Positions 1 to 5,900 of a stretch of 8,070 nucleotides of DNA are shown in pieces. Below the pieces are notes generated by a model. The model was not told the DNA's origin. It worked only from the letters and a program-made list of their open reading frames with translations, and ran no database searches. Within the stretch, counting starts at the first letter, position 1. Each line of letters begins with the position of its first letter. The position numbers and the translations under genes are program-made. Source of the stretch: an uncultured Coriobacteriaceae bacterium (lineage in GTDB: Bacteria; Actinomycetota; Coriobacteriia; Coriobacteriales; Eggerthellaceae); assembly GCA_902781245.1 (NCBI GenBank), contig CACZIP010000145.1:1-8070 (forward strand), read 5' to 3'.

Positions 1-129
1 GATGCCGATATCGACAATCTGGGCCGTGTAATTCGGAAGCATGAGGTCGCAAAACGCCTGACCGATGAGCAGCACGAAAACGAGCGCTACCGCGCCCAGA
101 TGCTTACTCAGATACTTGAACAACCGCAT
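1..129 (-). CDS. ABC transporter permease/ATP-binding protein, N-terminal fragment (runs off left edge)
   Basis: Only the first 43 codons are present; the reading frame is open to the left edge. The peptide starts MRLFKYLSKHLGAV, enters a hydrophobic helix (about residues 11-26) and continues QAFCDLMLPNYTAQIVDIGI. That last stretch is typical of the first membrane helix and the following loop of MsbA/MdlB-type exporter half-transporters, in which a six-helix membrane domain is fused to an ATPase domain and which often occur as heterodimeric pairs. The start is supported by GAGAGG six bases before the ATG. The substrate cannot be told from this fragment. The gene follows the moeA fusion gene after a 222-base gap, so co-transcription is uncertain. 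Family assignment rests on pattern recognition of a short segment and is fairly, not fully, secure. Confidence 0.75.
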   Translation of the reverse strand, partial: MRLFKYLSKHLGAVALVFVLLIGQAFCDLMLPNYTAQIVDIGI

Positions 130-351
130 GCGAAACCTCTCGAATGGCTCGCATCAGTTTAACCCGCTTGCGCACTTTTGGGCGGTTTCGAATCGGTGAC
201 ATTTTTTGACCACAATCAAATTCGGCTCCATGGCTTGCTGTGCAAACGCCGCGAGCGATGATTCGAAGGCGGTTTGCGATTGGGAGGCTCCCTTGCTGCA
301 ACACAGACCCGGTCTCTGTTGCAGCAATGGACCGCCCCGATGCGGCTATGT
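130..351. other. Intergenic region with nested inverted repeats, no gene seen
   Basis: This gap separates the moeA fusion gene from the ABC exporter. It holds the strong hairpin at 293-327 (listed separately), a GGGAG/CTCCC mini-hairpin at 281-291, and GCAAACGCC (242-250) facing GGCGGTTTGC (268-277) with one bulged base. It also has an 8-base inverted pair, TTCGAATC (187-194) and GATTCGAA (260-267). I see no convincing minus-strand promoter for the exporter; AT-rich sequence around 200-225 is the only candidate region. Open frames crossing the gap are arginine-rich shadows of neighbouring genes. Confidence 0.6.
293..327 (-). terminator. Strong hairpin downstream of the moeA fusion gene (possible terminator)
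   Basis: The arms TTGCTGCAACA (293-303) and TGTTGCAGCAA (317-327) are perfectly complementary. After one C/C mismatch, AGACC (305-309) pairs with GGTCT (311-315) around a single central base. That gives 16 pairs in 35 bases, starting 24 bases after the stop of the moeA fusion gene. A second small GGGAG/CTCCC hairpin follows directly in the transcribed direction. There is no T-run behind either stem, so this is not a classical intrinsic terminator. It may protect the 3' end, act with a factor, or be a palindromic repeat element. Confidence 0.4.
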
Positions 352-2286
352 TTAGTAGTGCCTGCGCACACGTCCCGGTTGGTCGACACGATAGCCGCCT
401 AGCTCTTCCATGCGAGCGCGGAATGCATCGCTGCGCAACACGTCGAGCAGCGCCTGAACCATGGGCGTATCCCATGCATAATCGGGAATCAGAAGGTCGT
501 ACTGCTCTTCGCAAACGGGCACGAAACCAAGCCCGTACATCTTCGCAGCCGAATAGATGCCCATACCCGCATCGGCAGAACCCGCTTCGACGAGCGCTGC
601 AACAGCCGTATGCGTGAACTCCTCATGGTCATAGCCGTAGATCTTGCTCGAATCGATGCCGTCTTGCTTGCAGACGTAGTCGCTCAGGATGCGCGTACCC
701 GACCCCTTCTGGCGGTTCACGAAGCTTCGCCCTTCAACCGCAAGGTCTGCGAGCGATTCGATACCAAGCGGATTACCCGGCGCCACCATGAGGCCTTGCT
801 GGCGGTAGACGCACTCCACCTGGCGCACGCCCCCCTTGGGGAAATGCTTCTCGAGATACGGCTCGTTGTAGACACCTGACGACTCGTCGAGCAGGTGGAT
901 GCCGCCGCAATGGTTCTCGCCGCGCTTGGCTGCGACGATGGCGCCCATCGAACCAACATGGGTCGACGCGATGGAAAGCGCTGAATCTGCTGCATGGATG
1001 AACTGCGCGATCTCGTCGATGAGCGGATCATGGCTGCCAATGACGACAAGCGAGCGCTCGATATCGGCCAACGGCCGCAGCAGGCGCACGTCAACCTCCT
1101 CACCTGCTTCATAGCCTTCCACGTTCTGGGGAATCGCCATGATGCCATCGGCTTTGACGAACGATGTGACCACACCCGCTCCACGCGAAAGCGGAGTTGC
1201 GACGAGCTTGTCACCCACCTTGCCGACACGCACGCGCACGAACTCCTCGTATTTGAGCGACGACGTGCACGGGCGGGCCAGCGTGGCGCGCACGTTCTCG
1301 TCGTTGCCCGCGCGACAGCCGAGAAGCCACTCGATAATCGGCTTGACGATCTGCTCGACCACGATAATGCCGCTGACCGGATAGCCCGGAACGCCGACGA
1401 TCGCCGTCCCATCGGCGCAACCCAAGATGGCAGGCTTGCCCGGTTTCATGGCAATGCCATGGTAGAGCACCTCGCCCACCGCGGCGACAGCTCGCGACGA
1501 GTAATCGTCGCGACCAGCTGACGACCCGGCGTTGAGCAGCACGATATCGCATTCAGCGATCGCTTTCGCGACGGCATCGCGCACCAAATCGGGCTTGTCG
1601 GGGACAATGGGATAGGCGACGGCATCCGCCCCCCATTGGCGAACCATGCCCGAGAAGATCGTCGAGTTGAACTCCATGACATCGCCTGGCTTGGGATTGG
1701 CTGACGGAGCCACGACCTCATCCCCCGTCGGGATGACGCCAACGCGCGGCTTCGCGATGACGGCGACCTGTTGCACGCCTGCGGCGAGCATGGCACCCAT
1801 GGCTGCCGGCTCGATGCGAACGTTCGATGTGAGAAGCATTTCGCCTGCGCAAATGTCCTCACCGATTTGGCGCACGTTGCCCCAGGGCGCTATGGCTGCA
1901 TGAAGGATGACCGGGCATGTGCCCAGGTCGTCTATGCTCGACCCTTCCCCGTACACGACATCTTCGATCATCACGACCGCATCGCAACCGTCAGGCACGG
2001 GGTCGCCCGTATCGACAACGACGTAGTCTTCGGGCTGGACGATCACCGGCGTTGTCGCTGTGGCCCCAAACGTCACGTTGGCGGCCAATGCAATGCCATC
2101 CATAGCGCACGCGTGATAATGCGGCGCCGAGATGACCGCATACAGCGGCTCGGCTGTTATGCGTCCAAGCGCCTCACAGACAGGCACCATTTCAATGCGC
2201 GGCGCGAACCCATGCTCCTCGAGCGCGCTCAGAAATCCTTCGAGCGCCTTGTCGAGCGGCTCATTGCTCAAATATTCGAACGCCAT
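352..2286 (-). CDS. moeA: MoeA-type molybdopterin molybdenumtransferase fused to a C-terminal PBP-like domain
   Basis: This cytoplasmic 644-residue protein belongs to the MoeA family, which inserts molybdate (or tungstate) into adenylylated molybdopterin in the last step of basic cofactor synthesis. The MoeA part covers about residues 1-405: HACAMDGIA with D63, DTGDPVPDG with T93, PTGDEVV (186-192), NAGSSAGRDD (252-261), HGIAMKPGKP (276-285) and GVPGYPVSG (298-306), followed by the C-terminal beta domain to about 405. Ordinary MoeA proteins are about 400 residues, so 230 residues are extra. Residues 410-630 look like the PBP_like domain found fused to MoeA in other bacteria and archaea, with a ligand-loop pattern FVNRQKGSGT (522-531). 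NAG replaces the more usual SGG before SSAG. AGGAG seven bases before the ATG supports the start. It follows moeA by 90 bases and is probably in the same operon. The function of the extra domain is unproven. Confidence 0.93.
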   Translation of the reverse strand: MAFEYLSNEPLDKALEGFLSALEEHGFAPRIEMVPVCEALGRITAEPLYAVISAPHYHACAMDGIALAANVTFGATATTPVIVQPEDYVVVDTGDPVPDGCDAVVMIEDVVYGEGSSIDDLGTCPVILHAAIAPWGNVRQIGEDICAGEMLLTSNVRIEPAAMGAMLAAGVQQVAVIAKPRVGVIPTGDEVVAPSANPKPGDVMEFNSTIFSGMVRQWGADAVAYPIVPDKPDLVRDAVAKAIAECDIVLLNAGSSAGRDDYSSRAVAAVGEVLYHGIAMKPGKPAILGCADGTAIVGVPGYPVSGIIVVEQIVKPIIEWLLGCRAGNDENVRATLARPCTSSLKYEEFVRVRVGKVGDKLVATPLSRGAGVVTSFVKADGIMAIPQNVEGYEAGEEVDVRLLRPLADIERSLVVIGSHDPLIDEIAQFIHAADSALSIASTHVGSMGAIVAAKRGENHCGGIHLLDESSGVYNEPYLEKHFPKGGVRQVECVYRQQGLMVAPGNPLGIESLADLAVEGRSFVNRQKGSGTRILSDYVCKQDGIDSSKIYGYDHEEFTHTAVAALVEAGSADAGMGIYSAAKMYGLGFVPVCEEQYDLLIPDYAWDTPMVQALLDVLRSDAFRARMEELGGYRVDQPGRVRRHY

Positions 2287-2304
2287 CTCGTCTCTCCTTT
2301 TCTC

Positions 2305-2374
2305 GAGTGAGTCGATGCCCTGGCCCCTGACTCATTGTGCGCAATGAGTCGCCGCCCTGGCCCCTGACTCACTC
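2305..2374 (-). repeat. Two tandem 27-base hairpin repeats (REP-like) between the moeA genes
   Basis: Copy one is 2308-2334 and copy two is 2345-2371; they match at 25 of 27 positions, differing only at the eighth and ninth bases. Each copy is bounded by TGAGTC and GACTCA, so each can fold alone. In addition GACTCATTG (2329-2337) and CAATGAGTC (2342-2350) form a perfect 9-pair stem with a TGCG loop across the junction, and GAGTGAGTC (2305-2313) pairs with GACTCACTC (2366-2374) around the whole unit. Read on the minus strand the core is GTCAGGGGCCAGGGC. The element fills the 90-base spacer almost completely, stopping a few bases before the moeA stop codon at one end and ahead of the next gene's AGGAG at the other. 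Confidence 0.8.
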
Positions 2375-2376
2375 CA

Positions 2377-3579
2377 CTAGAACATACGCACGTCAACCTC
2401 AGAGCCGACGGCCAAACCTTCCTGGTTGCGATCGACGACAAAGAAGCCATCGGCATTGCTGAGCTGCGAGATCAATCCCGATTTCCCACGCACAGGAACG
2501 GCTATCAAACCGTCGTCATGCTGCTCGAGGCGTGCCGCTACGAACTCGCTACGGCCGTGGTTCGAAGGGACACCTGCAGAGAGCGTTGCCTTAACGCCTG
2601 CGAATTGCCGGTCTGAAACAAGCAACGGACGCACTAATTCCAGGAACATGAAATACGCTGCAACGGGGTGCCCCGGCAGCCCGAACACAGGCTTGCCCGC
2701 AACATCGGCGCACATGGTCGGCTTGCCAGGCTTCACGGCAACACCGTGGAACAGCATCTCGCCAAGCGCAGAAAGCACGCGTGCGGTGTTGTCCTTCTGC
2801 CCCGCCGACGAACCGCCGGAAACGAGCACCATGTCACACGTCTCGAGAGCTTGTTCGACCGTCGCAAAAAGGGCATCGTAATCATCTGGAACAATGGGAT
2901 AGGCCGACACGCACGCTCCACATGTTTCGGCAGCTGCCTTCAGGGTTGGCATGTTCACATCACGCATCTGCGATGCGACTGGAATGGCTTCAACGGGAAC
3001 GATCTCATCACCTGTCGAAATGATGCCGACGTGCGCCTGCTTGCGCACTTCACAACTGACAATGCCCAAACTTGCAAGTGTCCCCACATGATGCGGCCGT
3101 AGCAGAGTGCCCGCCGAAATGAGCACCTCGCCTGGTTTCACGTCATCGTTCTCGAAGACGATGTTCTCGCCAGGAGCTACGGCGCGCGCCACTCCAACGG
3201 TTCCGTCGCCGTACTCCTCGCAGTATTCGAGCATGACAACCGCATCGGCGCCTGCCGGCACCTGCCCTCCCGTGGGAATGCGCACACACGCACCCGGCAT
3301 GCAGGCCACATCGGGCTCGGCGCCCATGTCAATCTCGCCCACTAACTCGAGCAGCGCCGGCAACGATTCGGAGCAACCGAACGTATCGGAGGCGATGACG
3401 GCAAACCCGTCAACCGTCGAGCGGTCGAATGGCGGCACGCCTTCTTGCGCAACAACATCATTGAAAAGAACGCGCCCCGCCGCTTCGCCAAGCGGTACCA
3501 GGGCCGATTCGTGCGCACAGACTTCGAAACGGTCGATAACGGCCGAGCGTGCGTCTTCCAAAGAGACTACTTCAAGCAT
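2377..3579 (-). CDS. moeA: Molybdopterin molybdenumtransferase MoeA
   Basis: This 400-residue cytoplasmic protein has the normal length of MoeA, the enzyme that transfers molybdate or tungstate to molybdopterin-AMP. The family landmarks are all present: PPFDRSTVDGFAV with D57, PTGGQVPAGADAVV with T103, GIISTGDEIV (185-194), VSGGSSAGQKD (253-263), FHGVAVKPGKP (277-287) and FGLPGHPVA (299-306), then the C-terminal beta domain from about 320. AGGGG six bases before the ATG supports the start. It is the first gene of a probable two-gene moeA operon, the second being the longer fused paralogue. Known organisms that handle both metals (Pyrococcus, for example) also keep two MoeA proteins, so division of labour between Mo and W is possible here, but nothing in the sequence says which paralogue serves which metal. 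Confidence 0.95.
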   Translation of the reverse strand: MLEVVSLEDARSAVIDRFEVCAHESALVPLGEAAGRVLFNDVVAQEGVPPFDRSTVDGFAVIASDTFGCSESLPALLELVGEIDMGAEPDVACMPGACVRIPTGGQVPAGADAVVMLEYCEEYGDGTVGVARAVAPGENIVFENDDVKPGEVLISAGTLLRPHHVGTLASLGIVSCEVRKQAHVGIISTGDEIVPVEAIPVASQMRDVNMPTLKAAAETCGACVSAYPIVPDDYDALFATVEQALETCDMVLVSGGSSAGQKDNTARVLSALGEMLFHGVAVKPGKPTMCADVAGKPVFGLPGHPVAAYFMFLELVRPLLVSDRQFAGVKATLSAGVPSNHGRSEFVAARLEQHDDGLIAVPVRGKSGLISQLSNADGFFVVDRNQEGLAVGSEVDVRMF

Positions 3580-3639
3580 CGAGCACCCCTATCGCCGGAC
3601 GACCAAGCCGGCAAATCCCAAACTCGAATAACAAACCTC

Positions 3640-3690
3640 ATAATACGCCAATTGAACATCATGCAAACGTGAGCCAACTTCGTTCAATTG
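3640..3690 (-). promoter_or_regulatory. Candidate moeA promoter with a 9-base inverted repeat
   Basis: On the minus strand TTTGCA (3662-3667) and TATTAT (3640-3645) are 16 bases apart, giving a passable -35/-10 pair about 60 bases ahead of the moeA start. CAATTGAAC (3649-3657), which falls in the spacer, is the exact inverse of GTTCAATTG (3682-3690), just upstream of the -35 element. The two arms start 33 bases apart, about three helical turns, as expected for a regulator binding one face of the DNA. No known regulator consensus is recognised. Confidence 0.4.
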
Positions 3691-3697
3691 CAACTAA

Positions 3698-3761
3698 ATG
3701 TGTCAAGGGGACGATTCTCTCGACACGAGACTGCGACGAGAGAGCTGCCCCTTTTACACAT
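3698..3761. repeat. REP-like imperfect dyad downstream of the membrane-protein gene
   Basis: ATGTGT (3698-3703) pairs with ACACAT (3756-3761), AGGGG (3706-3710) with CCCCT (3748-3752), and CTCTCG (3717-3722) with CGAGAG (3737-3742), giving a long interrupted hairpin of 64 bases. The left half is itself bounded by GTGTC (3700-3704) and GACAC (3722-3726). It starts 15 bases past the stop of the gene at 3777-4289, so it may also stabilise or end that transcript, although no clear T-run follows. The TGTGTCAAGGGG start resembles the TGAGTCAGGGG of the repeats at 2305-2374. Confidence 0.65.
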
Positions 3762-3776
3762 GATGATGCCTACAAC

Positions 3777-4289
3777 TCAATGGAACAAAACCATGAAGCA
3801 GAACACGGCAGCCAACACGCACACGACGACGCGCAGCAGCGTCATGAAGCGCTTGGAAAATCCGATATCCTTGAGCAGGGATTTCATGCCTACGCAGATA
3901 TGCCAGGCAAGCACGATTGACAACACAACCGTTGCCAGCTTTGGAAGCAGCGGAAACGACGCAACCAGACCCGGAACGCGCACGCAGGCAATGTGCGCTG
4001 CAATGGAACACGCGAGCAAAGCACCCGTGAACCACTTCAGCGCAAGATGGCGCTTCTTACGCGAGCTCGGAGGAAACTCGACATCAGTTAACTGCTGGTA
4101 GCTCGTCACGACGCTCAGCACCACGTGCAACACGACGAACCCGACACCAATCCAAACAACCCATAAAAACGGATGCGCATACGGAAGAGCAAACGCGAAA
4201 CTACCCAACAAGCCATGGAGCAGGAAGAAGCATACGATGGCCGCCGAAGCAACCCCGTTCGCCAACCGCATGTTCGATCGTTTGCGCAT
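3777..4289 (-). CDS. Five-helix membrane protein with four intramembrane histidines; possible cytochrome b-like anchor
   Basis: This is a 170-residue integral membrane protein of no firmly recognised family. Five hydrophobic segments can be seen, at about 13-35, 42-64, 84-104, 115-135 and 150-169. The first four each carry one histidine: H25 (LLHGLLG), H55 (VLHVVLS), H99 (AAHIACV) and H130 (AWHICVG). Five helices with four histidines is the pattern of di-haem cytochrome b subunits of type B succinate:quinone oxidoreductases, and KSLLKDIGFSKR after helix 4 is reminiscent of them, but those subunits are longer (about 200-250 residues) and no catalytic partner is nearby. The ATG at 4289 is preferred because GAAGAGGAG precedes it; the frame also allows a TTG at 4403 that overlaps tupC without good support. 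It lies 101 bases after tupC with no obvious terminator between them. A TACAAT (4320-4325) might be a separate -10 element, with a poor -35. Confidence 0.8.
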   Translation of the reverse strand: MRKRSNMRLANGVASAAIVCFFLLHGLLGSFAFALPYAHPFLWVVWIGVGFVVLHVVLSVVTSYQQLTDVEFPPSSRKKRHLALKWFTGALLACSIAAHIACVRVPGLVASFPLLPKLATVVLSIVLAWHICVGMKSLLKDIGFSKRFMTLLRVVVCVLAAVFCFMVLFH

Positions 4290-4390
4290 CGCTCCTCTTC
4301 GACGATGATTTCCGAAGGAATTGTAGCGCATGGCGCATGAAGCTATGAGGGCGACGGTGAATCGCGTTTCCCAAACTCTAGGTCGGGCGA

Positions 4391-5104
4391 TCACACCATC
4401 CAATACGAGAGGAATTCGCGACCCGCTTCGCTGGTCGGGGCACTCAAGACCGTCTCGGTCTCACCGAACTCGACGATTGCACCAGCGCTGAGCATGATAG
4501 CGGCGTCAGAGATGCGTCGAGCTTGAGAGGGCGCATGGGTGGCAGTCACCAACATGCAACCCGTGCGATCCCGGTACTCCTGCAAAGCCTTCTCGACGAG
4601 CATCGTTCCTGCTATATCCATGGAGGCAGTGGGTTCATCGAGCAGCATCACATCGAGGTCCTGTACGAGCAGGCGAGCAAGGGCAACGCGCTGCGCCTCG
4701 CCGCCGGAAAGGCCACCACCGCGCGCATTGGCCATATCCTCCATGCCGACTGCGGCAAGAGCTTGCTCGGCCCGTTTCGCCACCTCGTCGCGCGGTAAAT
4801 TGGCAGTAGCCAGGGCAAGCGAGACATTCCGAAAGACCGTGAAGCCAAACACGTAGCTTTTCTGCGGCATGTATCCCACGGTCAGGCTCTCGTACGTCGC
4901 TTCGCCTTTGACTTTCACCGAAGATGCGGTGGCAGTCTCGACGCCTGCCAAGATGCGCAAGAGCGTCGACTTGCCGGAACCGTTGGGGCCGACGAGCGCA
5001 TACGAACGCCCCGATTCGAGCTCGAACGGACCGGTGTCGAGCACGATCCGGTCGCCGTATTGCTTGCGCATAGTTTTCAGCTCAACGGAGAACGTGCCGT
5101 TCAT
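4391..5104 (-). CDS. tupC: Tungstate ABC transporter ATP-binding protein TupC
   Basis: This 237-residue cytoplasmic ATPase powers the tungstate importer. It has Walker A GPNGSGKST (39-47), the Q-loop at Q81 (YMPQKS), the ABC signature LSGGEAQRVALAR (132-144), Walker B VMLLDEP (152-158) with E157 as catalytic base, and the switch histidine H190 (ATHAPSQ). The length is that of a bare nucleotide-binding domain, so there is no C-terminal MOP-like regulatory domain of the kind many ModC proteins have. The ATG at 5104 overlaps the tupB stop as ATGA, a layout that normally couples translation of the two subunits. The frame stays open further upstream to 5419, but that part lies inside tupB and is a shadow. 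The substrate is assigned from the neighbouring TupA and TupB, not from the ATPase itself. Confidence 0.92.
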   Translation of the reverse strand: MNGTFSVELKTMRKQYGDRIVLDTGPFELESGRSYALVGPNGSGKSTLLRILAGVETATASSVKVKGEATYESLTVGYMPQKSYVFGFTVFRNVSLALATANLPRDEVAKRAEQALAAVGMEDMANARGGGLSGGEAQRVALARLLVQDLDVMLLDEPTASMDIAGTMLVEKALQEYRDRTGCMLVTATHAPSQARRISDAAIMLSAGAIVEFGETETVLSAPTSEAGREFLSYWMV

Positions 5105-5835
5105 CGACCATCGCCTCCGAGCTTGCCGCCGCGCGACGCGTTCCACGCGACACCCGTCTCGACGCCCGATGTACGCTCTTGAAGAGTCAGGGCGATCGAG
5201 TTGATGACGAACGAGATCACGAGCAGCACGATGCCAAGCGCCACTGCGTACTCGAAATGCCCCATGTTGGTCTCGAGCATGATGGCAGTGGTCATGACGC
5301 GCGTCTTGTACTGGACGTTGCCACCGACGAGCATGACGGCACCCACTTCGCCGATGGAGCGACCGAACGCCACGAACAAGATCGACAACAGCTGCGAACG
5401 GCACTCGTACAACAAGCACAGAAGCTCGCGCTTGCGCGTGAGGCCCATGCCGTGCGCCGTCTCATGGACGAGCGGTGCGACACCCGAAATCGCCGTGGCC
5501 GAAAGCCCACAGACAATGGGCGTGATGAGCACGACCTGCGCCGTCACCATGGCAGGCAACGTGTAGAGCAACTTGAGCGACCCGAGCGGACCCGAACGTG
5601 ACAGGATGAAGAACACGATGAGACCGGCCAGCACAGGCGGCAGGCCCATGAGCGTGTTGAGTATGCGCATGATGAGCCGTTTCCCGCGGAAACGGTACAA
5701 CCCCACGCACACGCCGAGCGGCACACCTATCACAGTCGAGATGACGGCGGACATCTGGAGGGTCAGAAGAACAATCTGCGATAGCTCGCTGCCCGGCGTG
5801 AACAGTAGGCTGAAAGCTTGAACGAGTTCGTCCAT
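5101..5835 (-). CDS. tupB: Tungstate ABC transporter permease TupB
   Basis: This 244-residue inner-membrane protein should form the homodimeric channel of the tungstate importer. Hydrophobic segments lie at about 20-47, 57-78, 92-114, 149-170 and 198-219. The cytoplasmic coupling loop is ETAHGMGLTRKRELLCLLYECR (two pieces, about 125-146), followed by GRSIGEVGAVMLVGGN (158-173), which is characteristic of the TupB/WtpB permeases. The ATG at 5835 lacks a good Shine-Dalgarno sequence (only CTGG is close). A perfect AGGAGG exists 31 bases further upstream, but inside a hairpin loop and too far for direct use. This suggests that translation is coupled or controlled. The gene follows tupA by 65 bases and overlaps tupC by four. 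Confidence 0.94.
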   Translation of the reverse strand: MDELVQAFSLLFTPGSELSQIVLLTLQMSAVISTVIGVPLGVCVGLYRFRGKRLIMRILNTLMGLPPVLAGLIVFFILSRSGPLGSLKLLYTLPAMVTAQVVLITPIVCGLSATAISGVAPLVHETAHGMGLTRKRELLCLLYECRSQLLSILFVAFGRSIGEVGAVMLVGGNVQYKTRVMTTAIMLETNMGHFEYAVALGIVLLVISFVINSIALTLQERTSGVETGVAWNASRGGKLGGDGR

Positions 5836-5858
5836 TACCAGAATCGGGCGCGTGACAA
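5835..5858 (-). CDS. Possible seven-codon leader ORF ending on the tupB start codon
   Basis: On the minus strand a perfect AGGAGG (5867-5872) stands eight bases ahead of a TTG (5858-5856). From there the frame reads MSRARFW and ends in TAA, whose last base is the first base of the tupB ATG (TAATG). The SD-like sequence lies in the loop of the 5847-5882 hairpin. TupB itself has no good ribosome binding site, so ribosomes ending this mini-ORF could restart on tupB. It is short enough to arise by chance; there is no evidence that it is translated. Confidence 0.25.
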   Translation of the reverse strand: MSRARFW

Positions 5859-5882
5859 AAGTTTAGCCTCCTGTCACGCGCC
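5847..5882 (-). promoter_or_regulatory. Hairpin between tupA and tupB
   Basis: GGCGCGTGACA (5847-5857) and TGTCACGCGCC (5872-5882) are perfectly complementary over 11 bases, with a 14-base loop. The hairpin starts 18 bases after the tupA stop and ends 11 bases before the tupB ATG. No T-run follows, so full termination is unlikely. The usual role of such a structure between a binding-protein gene and its permease gene is to protect the upstream mRNA, giving more TupA than TupBC. The AGGAGG in the loop leaves room for translational control as well. Confidence 0.65.
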
Positions 5883-5900
5883 GCTTAATCGAATTGGTAA

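Noticed and set aside
994..1521. Plus-strand open frame of 175 codons antisense to the moeA fusion gene
   Set aside because: It is fully antisense to a well-supported gene, rich in Arg, Asp and His from the reverse reading of GC-rich codons, and has no recognisable domain or ribosome binding site.
1771..2310. Plus-strand open frame of 179 codons antisense to the MoeA N-terminus
   Set aside because: Composition is typical of a shadow frame and it lies over conserved MoeA motifs on the other strand.
2305..2374. CRISPR array
   Set aside because: Only two units separated by about ten bases, without proper spacers or cas genes; the pattern is that of hairpin repeats.
3107..3631. Plus-strand open frame of 174 codons antisense to moeA
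   Set aside because: Ser/Thr/Pro-rich low-information peptide opposite the MoeA N-terminal motifs; no initiation signal.
4328..4338. GCGC-ATG-GCGC palindrome between tupC and the membrane-protein gene
   Set aside because: Four-base arms are too short to stand out in GC-rich DNA.
4290..4403. N-terminal extension of the five-helix protein to a TTG overlapping tupC
   Set aside because: The added residues are polar and unlike a membrane-protein N-terminus, while the ATG at 4289 has a good ribosome binding site.
5105..5419. Upstream extension of the tupC frame
   Set aside because: The extension is an Arg/His-rich reading of the tupB coding region; the ATG at 5104 with the ATGA overlap is the natural start.
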